Shown in pieces: positions 50,695 to 58,768 of a DNA stretch of 64,000 bases (its first letter is position 1; every line of letters starts with the position of its first letter). This DNA comes from Alphaproteobacteria bacterium (GTDB taxonomy: Bacteria > Pseudomonadota > Alphaproteobacteria > Micropepsales > Micropepsaceae). Position numbers and translations under genes: made by a program. Location: assembly GCA_028871795.1 (NCBI GenBank), contig JAGWMG010000009.1, positions 62,001 through 126,000 of the forward strand, written 5' to 3'. The notes under the pieces are model-generated. The model was not told the origin of the DNA. It worked only from the letters and a program-made list of their open reading frames with translations, and made no database searches.

Positions 50695-52038
50695 ATGAAT
50701 TGTAGCACCAAGCTCATCGCCACCGATCGCGAACTTCTAGGGCTGCGACCAGACGAGGCCGGTCGGTACGAGGTCGGCATCAAGAATGCTCGTGGGCTGT
50801 CGATCCGGGTGTACCCCGAAGGCGATAAGGTCTTTGAGCTTCGATATGTGGCCGCAAACGGTGCGCGCCGGCGGATGAAGCTGGGGACATACCCCGCGCT
50901 CAAATTGGCCGACGCTAAGAAGCAGGCTGGGAAACTCCGAAACGAGGTCGTTGACGGGAACGACCCGTCGGCCGAACGGGCAGCCTCGAAGAGAACTCAA
51001 AGAACGGGCGATACGGTGGAGCAGCTCGCAAGAGCGGCCTTCAAAGCAGCCAAACTGGGTCTTCATGGGGGGCGCAAAAAGCCGAAGAGTCCGTCCACCA
51101 TCACCAACGAAACCCGGCTGTATGAGCGCCACATCGCACCCAAATTGGGCAACAAGATCTTTACCGAGTTGAGGCGTCGCGACATTAAGGAGTTCATGCG
51201 GGACGTGGCCGCAGATAGCGGTCTCGCGCCTTCGAGCGTCGGACGGGTTGGGGAAGTCCTGAGCGGCATCTTCGCTTTTGCCGTTCATGAGGATCGGATC
51301 GAATCGAACCCGGTCGCGGGGCTATCGCATCCCCTTTCTTGGGTCAGCCGCGAACGACGCTTCAGCGATACTGCCCTGAAGGCGCTGTGGGACATGCTCG
51401 TGCTTCATTCCAAACCCATCCTACCAGGCGAGTTCTTGCCGGAAGACCCTCAATCGCGGCTCGACCCGCTGACGTGCCTCTCGGCTCGGCTCATGATCGT
51501 TACTCTTTGTCGTCGTGGCGAGGCCGTTGCGGTGAGGTGGGATGAAATTGATCGGGCTTCGAAGAAATGGACCGTGCCGCGCGAACGAACAAAAAGCAGG
51601 CGAACAGAGATCAAGCCGCTGTCCGATGAAGCAATCGCCATTTTGGATACCGCCGCGGCGGTCGCAAGACTGCTGTTCAACAATCAAAATTGCGAGTTCG
51701 TATTTCCCCTAACGGAAGACCCGTCAAATCATATAGACGGTCACCGCGTTGCGCGGGCGATGACCAGGCTTTGCAAACGCCTTGGCATTCCCCATGGCTC
51801 GCCGCACGATTTCCGGCGGACCGGTGCGACAACGCTAACTGACGAAAAGTATGGCTTCACCCGCTTTATCGTCTCGAAAGTGTTGGGACATCGAATTCGA
51901 GACGGTGCCGCGGTTACCGAGATCTATGACCTCAACGAATACCTTCCGCAAAAACGGGCAGCCATGGATGCCTGGGCGAAGCACGTCAGGGAGTTGAGGT
52001 CGCCGGCAGAGGCCGCGGCGAACCCAATAGCGGCCTGA
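50695..52038 (+). CDS. Tyrosine integrase (P4-like, DUF4102 N-terminal domain)
   Basis: 447 residues from the ATG at 50695. N-terminal arm-binding domain (KNARGLSIRVYPEGDKVFEL, RRRMKLGTYPALKLADAKKQ), a SAM-like core-binding domain near residues 110-210, and the catalytic domain: Arg in LCRRGEAVAVRW, HDFRR in GSPHDFRRTGATTL, LGH, and the nucleophile Tyr in AVTEIYDLNEYL. It lies 185 bases from the tRNA-Val fragment and surely inserted the element there. Confidence 0.93.
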   Translation: MNCSTKLIATDRELLGLRPDEAGRYEVGIKNARGLSIRVYPEGDKVFELRYVAANGARRRMKLGTYPALKLADAKKQAGKLRNEVVDGNDPSAERAASKRTQRTGDTVEQLARAAFKAAKLGLHGGRKKPKSPSTITNETRLYERHIAPKLGNKIFTELRRRDIKEFMRDVAADSGLAPSSVGRVGEVLSGIFAFAVHEDRIESNPVAGLSHPLSWVSRERRFSDTALKALWDMLVLHSKPILPGEFLPEDPQSRLDPLTCLSARLMIVTLCRRGEAVAVRWDEIDRASKKWTVPRERTKSRRTEIKPLSDEAIAILDTAAAVARLLFNNQNCEFVFPLTEDPSNHIDGHRVARAMTRLCKRLGIPHGSPHDFRRTGATTLTDEKYGFTRFIVSKVLGHRIRDGAAVTEIYDLNEYLPQKRAAMDAWAKHVRELRSPAEAAANPIAA

Positions 52039-52051
52039 ATTGGTCGGCCCC

Positions 52052-52080
52052 TTGACATTCTATGGTGAAACAACCATAAT
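52052..52080 (+). promoter_or_regulatory. Promoter and operator of the higBA-type operon
   Basis: TTGACA (52052-52057), 17 bases, CATAAT (52075-52080): a near-consensus sigma-70 promoter. Between the boxes and running into the -10 lies the inverted repeat TATGGT-N6-ACCATA (52061-52078), the probable binding site of the antitoxin below. Confidence 0.7.
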
Positions 52081-52094
52081 ACCAGGAGTGCAAA

Positions 52095-52454
52095 ATGAAG
52101 CCCGTTGAATGGATCGGCTCAAGCTATAAGGATTTTGTTGCTCTTCCCGAAGCGGTCCAGAACACAATGGGGCATGCGCTTTATCTGGCGCAGATCGGTC
52201 GTGCTCATGCATCGGCCAAACCCTTGAAAGGCTTTGGTGGTGCCGGCGTTGTTGAACTTGTGGAGGACGATCGGCACGGTACTTACCGTGCCGTTTACAC
52301 AGTGAAATTCGAGAGCGCGATCTACGTTTTGCATGCGTTCCAGAAGAAGTCGAAGAAAAGGATCAAGACGCCGCGCGAGGAAATCGAATTGGTGCGTCGG
52401 CGGCTGAAAGTCGCCGAGGAAGACGATTTGGCGCGGAGACGAGGTATAAGATGA
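52095..52454 (+). CDS. HigB-like toxin (RelE superfamily, phage Gp49-like)
   Basis: 119 residues. The RelE-type core is seen in AKPLKGFGGAGVVELVEDDR, TYRAVYTVKFESAIYVLHAF and the basic QKKSKKRIKTPREEIELVRR. Members cut mRNA on the ribosome. Its stop overlaps the antitoxin ATG, and toxin before antitoxin is the HigBA order. Confidence 0.87.
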   Translation: MKPVEWIGSSYKDFVALPEAVQNTMGHALYLAQIGRAHASAKPLKGFGGAGVVELVEDDRHGTYRAVYTVKFESAIYVLHAFQKKSKKRIKTPREEIELVRRRLKVAEEDDLARRRGIR

Positions 52455-52789
52455 GCAAGAAAGACGACACCACCATTCGGCGCGGCTCGGCAAACGTCTT
52501 TGCCGACCTTGGCTTTCCAAATGCGGATACGCACCTTCTCAAAGCGCAACTGATGAGTCGCGTGCAGGATACGCTACAGGACCGCAAGCTTACTCAGACT
52601 GAGGCGGCGCGTGTGACTGGTGTCAGCCAGCCTGACCTCTCCAGAATGCTGAAAGGGCAATTCCGGGATGTGTCGGTCGAACGCATTATGCGAATGCTGA
52701 CCAAGCTCGGCTGCGAAGTGGACATTGTGGTGAAGCCACAGGGTCGCAAGCGAGCGTTCGTAACAATTCACCTCGATCCAGCCGCTTAG
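52451..52789 (+). CDS. HigA-like antitoxin, XRE-family
   Basis: 112 residues. Helix-turn-helix DRKLTQTEAARVTGVSQPDL followed by SRMLKGQFRDVSVERIMRML. It should neutralise the HigB-like toxin and repress the promoter at 52052-52080. Its 50-base gap to the next gene is short, so the defence trio may be partly co-transcribed with it. Confidence 0.87.
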   Translation: MSKKDDTTIRRGSANVFADLGFPNADTHLLKAQLMSRVQDTLQDRKLTQTEAARVTGVSQPDLSRMLKGQFRDVSVERIMRMLTKLGCEVDIVVKPQGRKRAFVTIHLDPAA

Positions 52790-52800
52790 GCAGCTGCCTA
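52787..52800. repeat. Perfect 14-base palindrome at the antitoxin stop
   Basis: TAGGCAGCTGCCTA, whose first three bases are the antitoxin stop codon. A second GCCTA half-site follows at about 52811. There is no T-run, so not a normal terminator; a protein-binding site controlling the next operon is possible. Confidence 0.4.
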
Positions 52801-52839
52801 CCAGAGTCGCCTAACTGCCACCGCGCAGGAAAGCCAGCC

Positions 52840-53849
52840 ATGTCGGAAAATCGGGCGCCAGAACGCTACTTTTACCACAGCTTCCCCCGTCGACCGCAGA
52901 CCCAAGGCCATGGTCACGGCCTTACAATCCTCGAACTTATCCGCGACTTTGGGTTCTTGATGACCCCGGAAATCGCCCGCTGGCAATACTCCCATGCTGA
53001 CGGCACCCCGCCGCGCCGGCAATCGATGGTCCAGCGGCGCATCAGCTTTACCGAACTGGCCCCGGACGAGCTGGCCGGCCACGCCAAAGATTTCGGGCCC
53101 TTCGCTTTAGAATTTGACATCGATAGCCTCAAGCGACTGGGCGCCATCCCCGTCTTCTACGTGCCGCAAGCAGGCGAAGGCCGCGACGCCGGCGGACTTG
53201 GCGGCACGTTGATGATTCATCTGATCGATGCGATGCGGCTCACCGATCGCATCGCGCAGATGGAGGCCATTCTTGCCGGCGCGCCATCAGACCGAGTCCG
53301 TCAAGGGATCACTATTCCCGTCGACGCCGGACCCGTTCTGTTCGACCTCGATGTCAAAGAAGCGCGTGAAACCTTGCGGGCAATTTCCCTTGGTCTCGCC
53401 CCGGCACGGCAACTCGCCGCCTTCCTGGAGGGCGGCCTCAACTATTTCTATCCCGCGGACGGCCGCAACAACGCCGCTCTCCAATATTACCGCCAACGCG
53501 AATGGCGGGTGGCCGGCAATGTCGCCGTCTGCGACGAAGAGATGATGCATGTTCCTTCGGCGGCGCTGATTGACCGGTTGCTAGTACTGGATGCGGATTT
53601 TTTAACCGGCCGTTTCCTCCTGCCGGTGAAGTCACCTCCAACGCATCCCTTCACGGCATGCCTCCGCAGCGCCTCGTCGATTGGTGCTGGGTGTTTCACG
53701 AATTCGACGGCAAGCGTGCTCTCAATTGGGTACGGCGCGTGATTGTACCTGCTGAAGCGTTGGATGCCGCCACCAGCATGCTCAAGTCCTTGGCCGACGC
53801 GCGCCCTGTGGTGTCGCTTGAAAGCCTTGCCAACGAGGCCGGACGATGA
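52840..53849 (+). CDS. AbiGi-like protein, reading frame completed by a -1 shift
   Basis: Zero-frame translation gives 300 residues ending at 53742. A -1 shift at the TTTTTTA at 53598-53604 instead gives 336 residues ending at 53849, where the stop overlaps the next gene's ATG as ATGA, just as the other junctions here do. I therefore take the shifted product as the ancestral full-length one. Residues 65-115 (QRRISFTELAPDELAGHAKD, FGPFALEFDIDSLKRLGAIP, VFYVPQ) have the pattern of the AbiGi abortive-infection family: early FT(D/E)L, HA, FG-F-L-F and PVFYV. The shifted tail reads MPPQRLVDWCWVFHEFDGKR onward and ends SLESLANEAGR. Either a programmed frameshift or a one-base deletion. Confidence 0.65.
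53598..53636 (+). promoter_or_regulatory. Slippery TTTTTTA heptamer with downstream hairpins
   Basis: The heptamer is phased correctly for -1 shifting (GA-T TTT TTA in the zero frame). Directly after it ACCGGC (53605-53610) can pair with GCCGGT (53622-53627) around an 11-base loop, and the overlapping GGTG-AAGT-CACC (53625-53636) can form a second stem. The first stem begins closer to the slippery site than is usual (normally 5-9 bases). Confidence 0.5.
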
Positions 53850-54853
53850 CCGCCTCGCCCTCACTCGTGTTTGTCGTTGGCGCCGGCGCCAGCAAGGCGA
53901 TGAGTCCCAATATGCCGGTGGGAACGGAGTTGGCGGAGCGTATCGCGACCGCGCTTGCCGAAGAGTTCGGCGGCGATCAGCCGGCCATGTCCGGGCCCAT
54001 CAGCCAGGCGCTTGAAAAAATGCAGAACGGCTTGAATGACAACCGTATCAGAGCGGCCAATCAAATCCGCTATGCCATCGCCCGCAAGGATTCCATCGAT
54101 GATTTGCTGGATGAATGGAGCGACCAAAAGGAAATGTTGGAGGTCGCCAAGATCGCGATCACCCACGTCATTCTCAAATCGGAGGTTGAGAGTCACCTCG
54201 CACGCAAGTCGACGAACGACGATGCGTTTCTCTCGACCATTGGGGAGCTGCACCGCACATGGCTTGCCCGCATTGCCCGCCACGTCGGTCCAAGACTGCC
54301 GCGACGCGCGCTCGCCCAAGCGCTCCAAGACGTTGGCTTCGTCATTTTCAACTATGACCGTTACGTCGAGCAGATGCTTTTCGGTGAGCTACGCTGTCAG
54401 GGCATGGAAAAGAGCGCCGCCTATTACGCCGTCGAACATCTTCCGATCGTCCATGTCTATGGCAGCGTTTGTCCGTTCGGTGCGACCGCTGTTGCGCCAT
54501 TCGGCAAGGAGTCGCTCTTTCTGATGCCGCTCTACCAGGGTATCCGCACTTACACGGAACGGTCCTACAATGGGCCTGAATTGGCCAAAATGCGCGACAT
54601 GCTCGCCGGCGCCAAGAGAACCGTCTTCTTGGGATTCGGCTTTCATCCGACGAACATGACGCATCTAACAAGTTATGGGCTCAACATGCAGGGCCAATTC
54701 TACGGTGCCTGTCCCCATTCGAATCCGGGGCGATTCGAGGCTGCGAAACGGTTGCTCTATGCCGGCCCTCTTGAGGCTCAAACGAAGAACCTAACCGAAA
54801 TGGATTGCGCCCAATTCATCGAATCCTATCGCGCCGAACTGTTCGGTACATGA
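53846..54853 (+). CDS. SIR2-like NAD-domain protein, probable defence effector
   Basis: 335 residues. N-terminal NAD-binding loop FVVGAGASKAMSPNMPVGTE, near residue 180 FVIFNYDRYVEQMLFG (Asn-Tyr-Asp motif), near residue 205 PIVHVYGSVCPFG (the catalytic-type His), and VFLGFGFHPTNMTHL. This is the SIR2-like pattern of bacterial defence proteins, several of which degrade NAD after phage infection. There is no zinc-ribbon cysteine set, so it is unlikely to be a deacetylase. Both ends overlap neighbours by ATGA. Confidence 0.82.
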   Translation: MTASPSLVFVVGAGASKAMSPNMPVGTELAERIATALAEEFGGDQPAMSGPISQALEKMQNGLNDNRIRAANQIRYAIARKDSIDDLLDEWSDQKEMLEVAKIAITHVILKSEVESHLARKSTNDDAFLSTIGELHRTWLARIARHVGPRLPRRALAQALQDVGFVIFNYDRYVEQMLFGELRCQGMEKSAAYYAVEHLPIVHVYGSVCPFGATAVAPFGKESLFLMPLYQGIRTYTERSYNGPELAKMRDMLAGAKRTVFLGFGFHPTNMTHLTSYGLNMQGQFYGACPHSNPGRFEAAKRLLYAGPLEAQTKNLTEMDCAQFIESYRAELFGT

Positions 54854-55743
54854 GCGCTGTCGTCCCCAGCACAACGCCGGAACGCGCCGTCTATCCGCCG
54901 CGCATCCAGGCGTTCCGCGACGAGATCATCCGCCGCGTGCCCCGCGTGCCCAACAACAAGGTCACGCTGCAAGCCATGGAGGCGATGGCCACCCATCGCC
55001 TCATCCTAGCTTTCATCACTTGGCGGATGCGGCATATTCCCGCGAAGCCGCGGCGCGTGAGTGCCTGGTCGGGCGGAGTGTCGCGCTTCGATCTCCAGCT
55101 TGCCGACCGCACCTTGGGGCCGCTCCTGCAGAAGGTGAAGGACGGCAAGGATCTCAGGCCGCATCTGTCCAATCTTGCCAACACTGCCGGCATCGTCTTT
55201 CCCGGCGCGCGCGCCTCCGCGAAACGTAAAGATATCGATGCCATGCTGATCCGGGATGGTCTGTATCACTTTCACCTCGGCGCCGCCGGACCCGGCAATC
55301 CCAAAGGGCGTAGCGGCATCCTAGTCTTCGCTGAGATTCTGGAAGACGAATTCCGAATCGTAGCCCTGTCCGACCATTCCGCCTTTCAGTTCGGAACGCC
55401 GGAACACATGCGACTCTCCCGCATCGCGCGCGCGTATGTCGCAAGAGACATCTCCGCCGGCCAGGCCTTCATGGCGAATCCCGTCATGACCTCCGGTCAT
55501 TCGATGATCGCCACCATGTTTGCGGATCGCTGCGACGACTACATGCGCGCCGTAGACTCCTCCCTGGACGATCCGGCATTTATCGACAAACTCTATTCCG
55601 ACGATCCGCCGCGACGCGACGGGCAGTTCATACCCAGGCCACGATATCCGGGGCTGCAGTGGTTCTTCAACGACCTCGTGTTCGGCATATTCGACGAGAC
55701 GACGATGGTCTTCTTCCGAGTTTATCCCTTTTTCGATCGCTAG
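54850..55743 (+). CDS. Third protein of the SIR2/AbiGi operon, unknown function
   Basis: 297 residues from the ATG at 54850, overlapping the SIR2-like stop. Three parts can be seen: a basic helical N-terminal 100 residues, a beta-rich centre (IRDGLYHFHLGAA, RSGILVFAEILEDEFRIVAL, SDHSAFQFG), and a C-terminal part with HSMIATMFADRCDDYMRAVD and an aromatic end (GLQWFFNDLVFGIFDETTMV). The centre faintly resembles RelE-like folds, but I would not assign it. No signal peptide or membrane span. Confidence 0.75.
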   Translation: MSAVVPSTTPERAVYPPRIQAFRDEIIRRVPRVPNNKVTLQAMEAMATHRLILAFITWRMRHIPAKPRRVSAWSGGVSRFDLQLADRTLGPLLQKVKDGKDLRPHLSNLANTAGIVFPGARASAKRKDIDAMLIRDGLYHFHLGAAGPGNPKGRSGILVFAEILEDEFRIVALSDHSAFQFGTPEHMRLSRIARAYVARDISAGQAFMANPVMTSGHSMIATMFADRCDDYMRAVDSSLDDPAFIDKLYSDDPPRRDGQFIPRPRYPGLQWFFNDLVFGIFDETTMVFFRVYPFFDR

Positions 55744-55816
55744 AACCTGACCGTCTCAAACCGAGGTGGCGGCTCATCCATCGGAAGAATTGAACGCGAG
55801 ATCGCGAAGTCAAGGG

Positions 55817-56137
55817 TCATTCTATGCGGCGTCGGCTCCACACAAGCTGCGCTTCTTCGCTCTCCTTGGTGTGAAACATCGCGGCCGAGATTGGCTCCGG
55901 CAGACTCGGGTCGTCGATCTGTACGCTGAGATAGTCCCGCGGGGTCTCGTCCTTGGTCCGCTGCGCCCACGCGGCGCCGAGTTCCGACCTGCCTGCAAAA
56001 ATACGAAAGGCCGGTGCCCGGTCGTTCTCGCGATTGTCGTTGGGCACAAACTTCGCTTTCACGTCGATCGTGAGTGTCCGAATGGCGCCGCTCCATCCTC
56101 CGTCTTTCGTCGGCGTAAACGTTCCAATGATTGCCAT
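55817..56137 (-). CDS. DUF736 family protein of the conjugation module
   Basis: 106 residues, MAIIGTFTPTKDGGWSGAIR at the N-terminus and PAFRIFAGRSELGAAW in the centre, the pattern of the DUF736 family that accompanies Trb transfer genes on plasmids and ICEs of alphaproteobacteria. AAGGAG lies before the ATG. It lies 12 bases after the DUF2274 gene and convergent with the defence operon. Confidence 0.85.
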   Translation of the reverse strand: MAIIGTFTPTKDGGWSGAIRTLTIDVKAKFVPNDNRENDRAPAFRIFAGRSELGAAWAQRTKDETPRDYLSVQIDDPSLPEPISAAMFHTKESEEAQLVWSRRRIE

Positions 56138-56149
56138 ATATCGTCTCCT

Positions 56150-56431
56150 TCACTGCTGGGGTTGAACTTTCGGCTGTCTCGATCGTGGTCGATTGGACGC
56201 GGGCGGTCGCGTGTCATTGCCGTTCTTGCGGACCTTGGCGAACTCGCGATCGGCGGAGAGGAACTGCTCCACCATGTAGGGGATCAGTTCGCCGACGCTT
56301 TCGCTTTCGCCATAGGTCTCGCGGTATGCTTCGGCGTAGGCTTGCAGCGCGCTGTTTAGGTCCGCCGATACCGTTATCGCGATCTTGACCGGCTTGCGGT
56401 CGGGCAGCCTAGCGAGTTTGAGCGTTGCCAT
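56150..56431 (-). CDS. DUF2274 family protein of the conjugation module
   Basis: 93 residues starting MATLKLARLPDRKPVKIAIT, the DUF2274 pattern found directly after trbI, which resembles ribbon-helix-helix or small accessory proteins; the C-terminus is basic and Pro-rich. Its AGGAG lies in the old trbI end. The RIT insertion has now separated it from trbI by about 3.4 kb. Confidence 0.83.
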   Translation of the reverse strand: MATLKLARLPDRKPVKIAITVSADLNSALQAYAEAYRETYGESESVGELIPYMVEQFLSADREFAKVRKNGNDTRPPASNRPRSRQPKVQPQQ

Positions 56432-56443
56432 AGATAGTCTCCT

Positions 56444-56473
56444 TCAGCCGCGATAGGGGCGCAGCACCAAATC
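56444..56473 (-). pseudogene. trbI: Displaced C-terminal codons of trbI
   Basis: On the minus strand the bases before the DUF2274 ribosome-binding site read DLVLRPYRG and stop (TGA at 56446-56444), the usual end of TrbI. The trbI reading frame on the other side of the RIT element ends KDIVFR. The two pieces match as one original end ...KD-LVLRPYRG cut by the insertion. Confidence 0.8.
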
Positions 56474-56474
56474 A

Positions 56475-56557
56475 TATGCCGAGTTGGGAACTATGCTGAG
56501 TTCTACATGCATCTTGGCTTCTCCTGTGGTAAAAGCGCCGGAACCGCTCGGCATAGT
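56475..56557 (+). repeat. Left terminal repeat of the RIT element
   Basis: Three copies of one motif: TATGCCGA (56475-56482), ACTATGCTGA (56490-56499) and, inverted, TCGGCATAGT (56548-56557). The same set appears reversed at the right end. Probable recombinase binding sites. Confidence 0.75.
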
Positions 56558-56594
56558 TTCGTTTGACTGGGGTCGGCCGGCGTTGGTGTTGCCA

Positions 56595-57836
56595 ATGCAC
56601 CGGGCATATCGAAAGAGGCGCTCTCGACTCCGGGTCGAGGGGCCGTTGGCTCCTTACTTCGAGCCATATTCCGAATACCTCGCTGATCGCGGATATTCGC
56701 AGGTCTCGTATTGGAAGAAGACCTTCTTCATCAGCGAGTTCAGCCGTTGGCTTGGAATGAAGCGAATTGCGGCTAATGCGATCGTCGCCGAACATAAAGA
56801 GGTGTTCCTGCGCTACAGCGCGACGCGTCGCACGCCCAAGGGCGGCCAACGCGGCGCGTTGGACGGCATAACAAGCTGGCTTCAACACAAGGGCGTCATT
56901 GACGGCAAAGTTGCCGCTCCGACGAAGCCGTCGAGCATCGAGGCGATATTGCAAGAGTATGTGGTCTGGTCTCGGGAAGAGCGTGGTCTGGCGCCGAACA
57001 CGGGGGAGAATTACGCCGGCTATGTCAGACGCGTTTTGTCGAACATCCGCGGCACCAAAGAATTGCGACTTGCGGACGTTAAAGCCAGCCAGATCACCGA
57101 CTACCTTCGGCGCAACGCCCCACGCGACCGCACCTTCTCGAATGCCAAGAACACCGTCTCGGCACTGCGTTCCTTCTTCCGCTTCGCCCGCCATCGCGAC
57201 TATATCCAGACGGATCTTGCAGCGGCTGTTCCGAGCGTCGCCGGATGGTCGATGGCATCGATTCCGCGAGCGATGCCGGCCGATTGCGTTCGACGGCTTC
57301 TGCGCGAGAGCAAGACATGGCGTAACCCAGTGGGGCTGCGCAATCGCGCCATCCTTCTGTTGCTTGCGCGGCTCGGACTGCGCGCGGGGGAGATCGTCCA
57401 CCTCGAGCTGGATGACATCGACTGGTCGCACGGATGGCTGAAGGTGCATGGCAAAGGCCGTCAGGAACGGCCGCTGCCTTTGCCGCATGACGTTGGCGAG
57501 GCCATCGCGTCCTATCTGAAGAACGGGCGGCCGGAATCGACGTGCCGCAGAGCATTCCTTCGATCGCGGGCACCCTTCGATGGGCTGAAGACGCATAGCG
57601 ACATCTGTCAGATCGTGCGGCGCGCGATCGAGCAAGCGGGGCTCGAACTCGACTTCACGGGGTCGCATCAACTTCGTCATGCTTTGGCCGTCGACATGCT
57701 GCGCCAAGGGATATCGCTGACGGAGATCGGCCAGGTGCTGCGCCATCGCCATCCAGACACAACGCGGCGATATGCGAAGGTGGATATCGAGGGTTTACGC
57801 GAAGTCGCTCTGCCATGGCCGGGAGCATTGCCATGA
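56595..57836 (+). CDS. RIT tyrosine recombinase A
   Basis: 413 residues from the ATG at 56595; the frame is open to 56484, but a start there would lie in the terminal repeat, so the start is uncertain and no good ribosome-binding site is seen. Contains a SAM-like core-binding domain (NAKNTVSALRSFFRFARHRD) and catalytic residues: Arg in LGLRAGEIVHLELDD, HQLRH, HRH and Tyr in DTTRRYAKVDIEG. First of the recombinase trio. Confidence 0.85.
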   Translation: MHRAYRKRRSRLRVEGPLAPYFEPYSEYLADRGYSQVSYWKKTFFISEFSRWLGMKRIAANAIVAEHKEVFLRYSATRRTPKGGQRGALDGITSWLQHKGVIDGKVAAPTKPSSIEAILQEYVVWSREERGLAPNTGENYAGYVRRVLSNIRGTKELRLADVKASQITDYLRRNAPRDRTFSNAKNTVSALRSFFRFARHRDYIQTDLAAAVPSVAGWSMASIPRAMPADCVRRLLRESKTWRNPVGLRNRAILLLLARLGLRAGEIVHLELDDIDWSHGWLKVHGKGRQERPLPLPHDVGEAIASYLKNGRPESTCRRAFLRSRAPFDGLKTHSDICQIVRRAIEQAGLELDFTGSHQLRHALAVDMLRQGISLTEIGQVLRHRHPDTTRRYAKVDIEGLREVALPWPGALP

Positions 57837-58768
57837 ACGGCTTGCGCGCAGGTGTGGCCGAATACCTGGAGCTGCGGCGTTCCCTTGGCTTCCGGCTGAA
57901 GACGGATGAGCGGCTGCTTGGGCAATTTGCCGACTTTATGGAACGGCACCGTGCCGCACACATCACGGCAAAGCTGGCGGTACAATGGGCGCAGCAGCCG
58001 GCATCGACCAATGCGAACTATTTTGCCGGACGCTTGCGTGCGGTGCGCAGCTTCGCCCGTTACCGCATCCTGACCGATCCTCGCACCGAAGTCCCTGCCA
58101 CGGACTTGCTGCCACGCCAGAAAAGCACCTTCCGGCCCCATATCTTCAGCAACGAAGAGGTCACACGTCTCGTCGCGGCATGCCTGCAACGGAGGCGGGG
58201 CGCCAAGCCGATCTCGCGCTGGTCGCGCTATACGATCTTCGGCCTGCTCAGTGTGACCGGGATGCGCCTCGGTGAAGTCCTGAATCTCGATCTCGACGAC
58301 GTCGATCTCGATCAAGGCGTCATCACCGTGCGCAACGCGAAGTTCGGAAAATCCCGGCTGGTGCCGGTGCATTCGACGACCCGCGATGTCCTGCGCCTCT
58401 ATCGGGAGCGTCGTGACGAGTTCCTGGCGGGCAAGTCCATCAAACCGTTCTTCATATCGCCGATCTGCCGCCGCATTACACACACCACGCTCGAGCTCTC
58501 GTTCCGGAGGCTGACACGCAAGCTGGGGATGCGAGGCGCCGCGGACAAAACGGGGCCACGTCTCCATGATTTGCGGCACACGATGGCCGTCGAGGTTCTG
58601 CGCCGCTGCTATCGGGCCGGCGCCGATCCCGAGCGCCGACTGCCGGCGCTGTCCACGTATCTTGGACACACGCATCTCAACTACACCTACTGGTACTTGC
58701 ACCAGAACCCATCGCTGATGACGGAGGCGGTGGTACGGCTTCAGCATCGCTGGGAGGCTCCCGCATGA
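57833..58768 (+). CDS. RIT tyrosine recombinase B
   Basis: 311 residues from the ATG at 57833 (ATGA overlap with recombinase A). N-terminal core-binding domain with GVAEYLELRRSLGFRLKTDE, catalytic Arg in VTGMRLGEVLNLDLDD, HDLRHTMAVEVL, LGHTHLNYTYWYLH with the nucleophile Tyr. All tetrad residues appear intact. Confidence 0.9.
   Translation: MNGLRAGVAEYLELRRSLGFRLKTDERLLGQFADFMERHRAAHITAKLAVQWAQQPASTNANYFAGRLRAVRSFARYRILTDPRTEVPATDLLPRQKSTFRPHIFSNEEVTRLVAACLQRRRGAKPISRWSRYTIFGLLSVTGMRLGEVLNLDLDDVDLDQGVITVRNAKFGKSRLVPVHSTTRDVLRLYRERRDEFLAGKSIKPFFISPICRRITHTTLELSFRRLTRKLGMRGAADKTGPRLHDLRHTMAVEVLRRCYRAGADPERRLPALSTYLGHTHLNYTYWYLHQNPSLMTEAVVRLQHRWEAPA

Noticed and set aside
52787-52800. Rho-independent terminator after higA
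   Set aside because: The five-base stem is short and there is no T-run after it.
53658-53849. Separate small gene of 63 codons between the AbiGi-like and SIR2-like genes
   Set aside because: Its frame continues upstream without a stop to the slippery site, there is no ribosome-binding site at 53658, and it fits better as the tail of the AbiGi-like protein.
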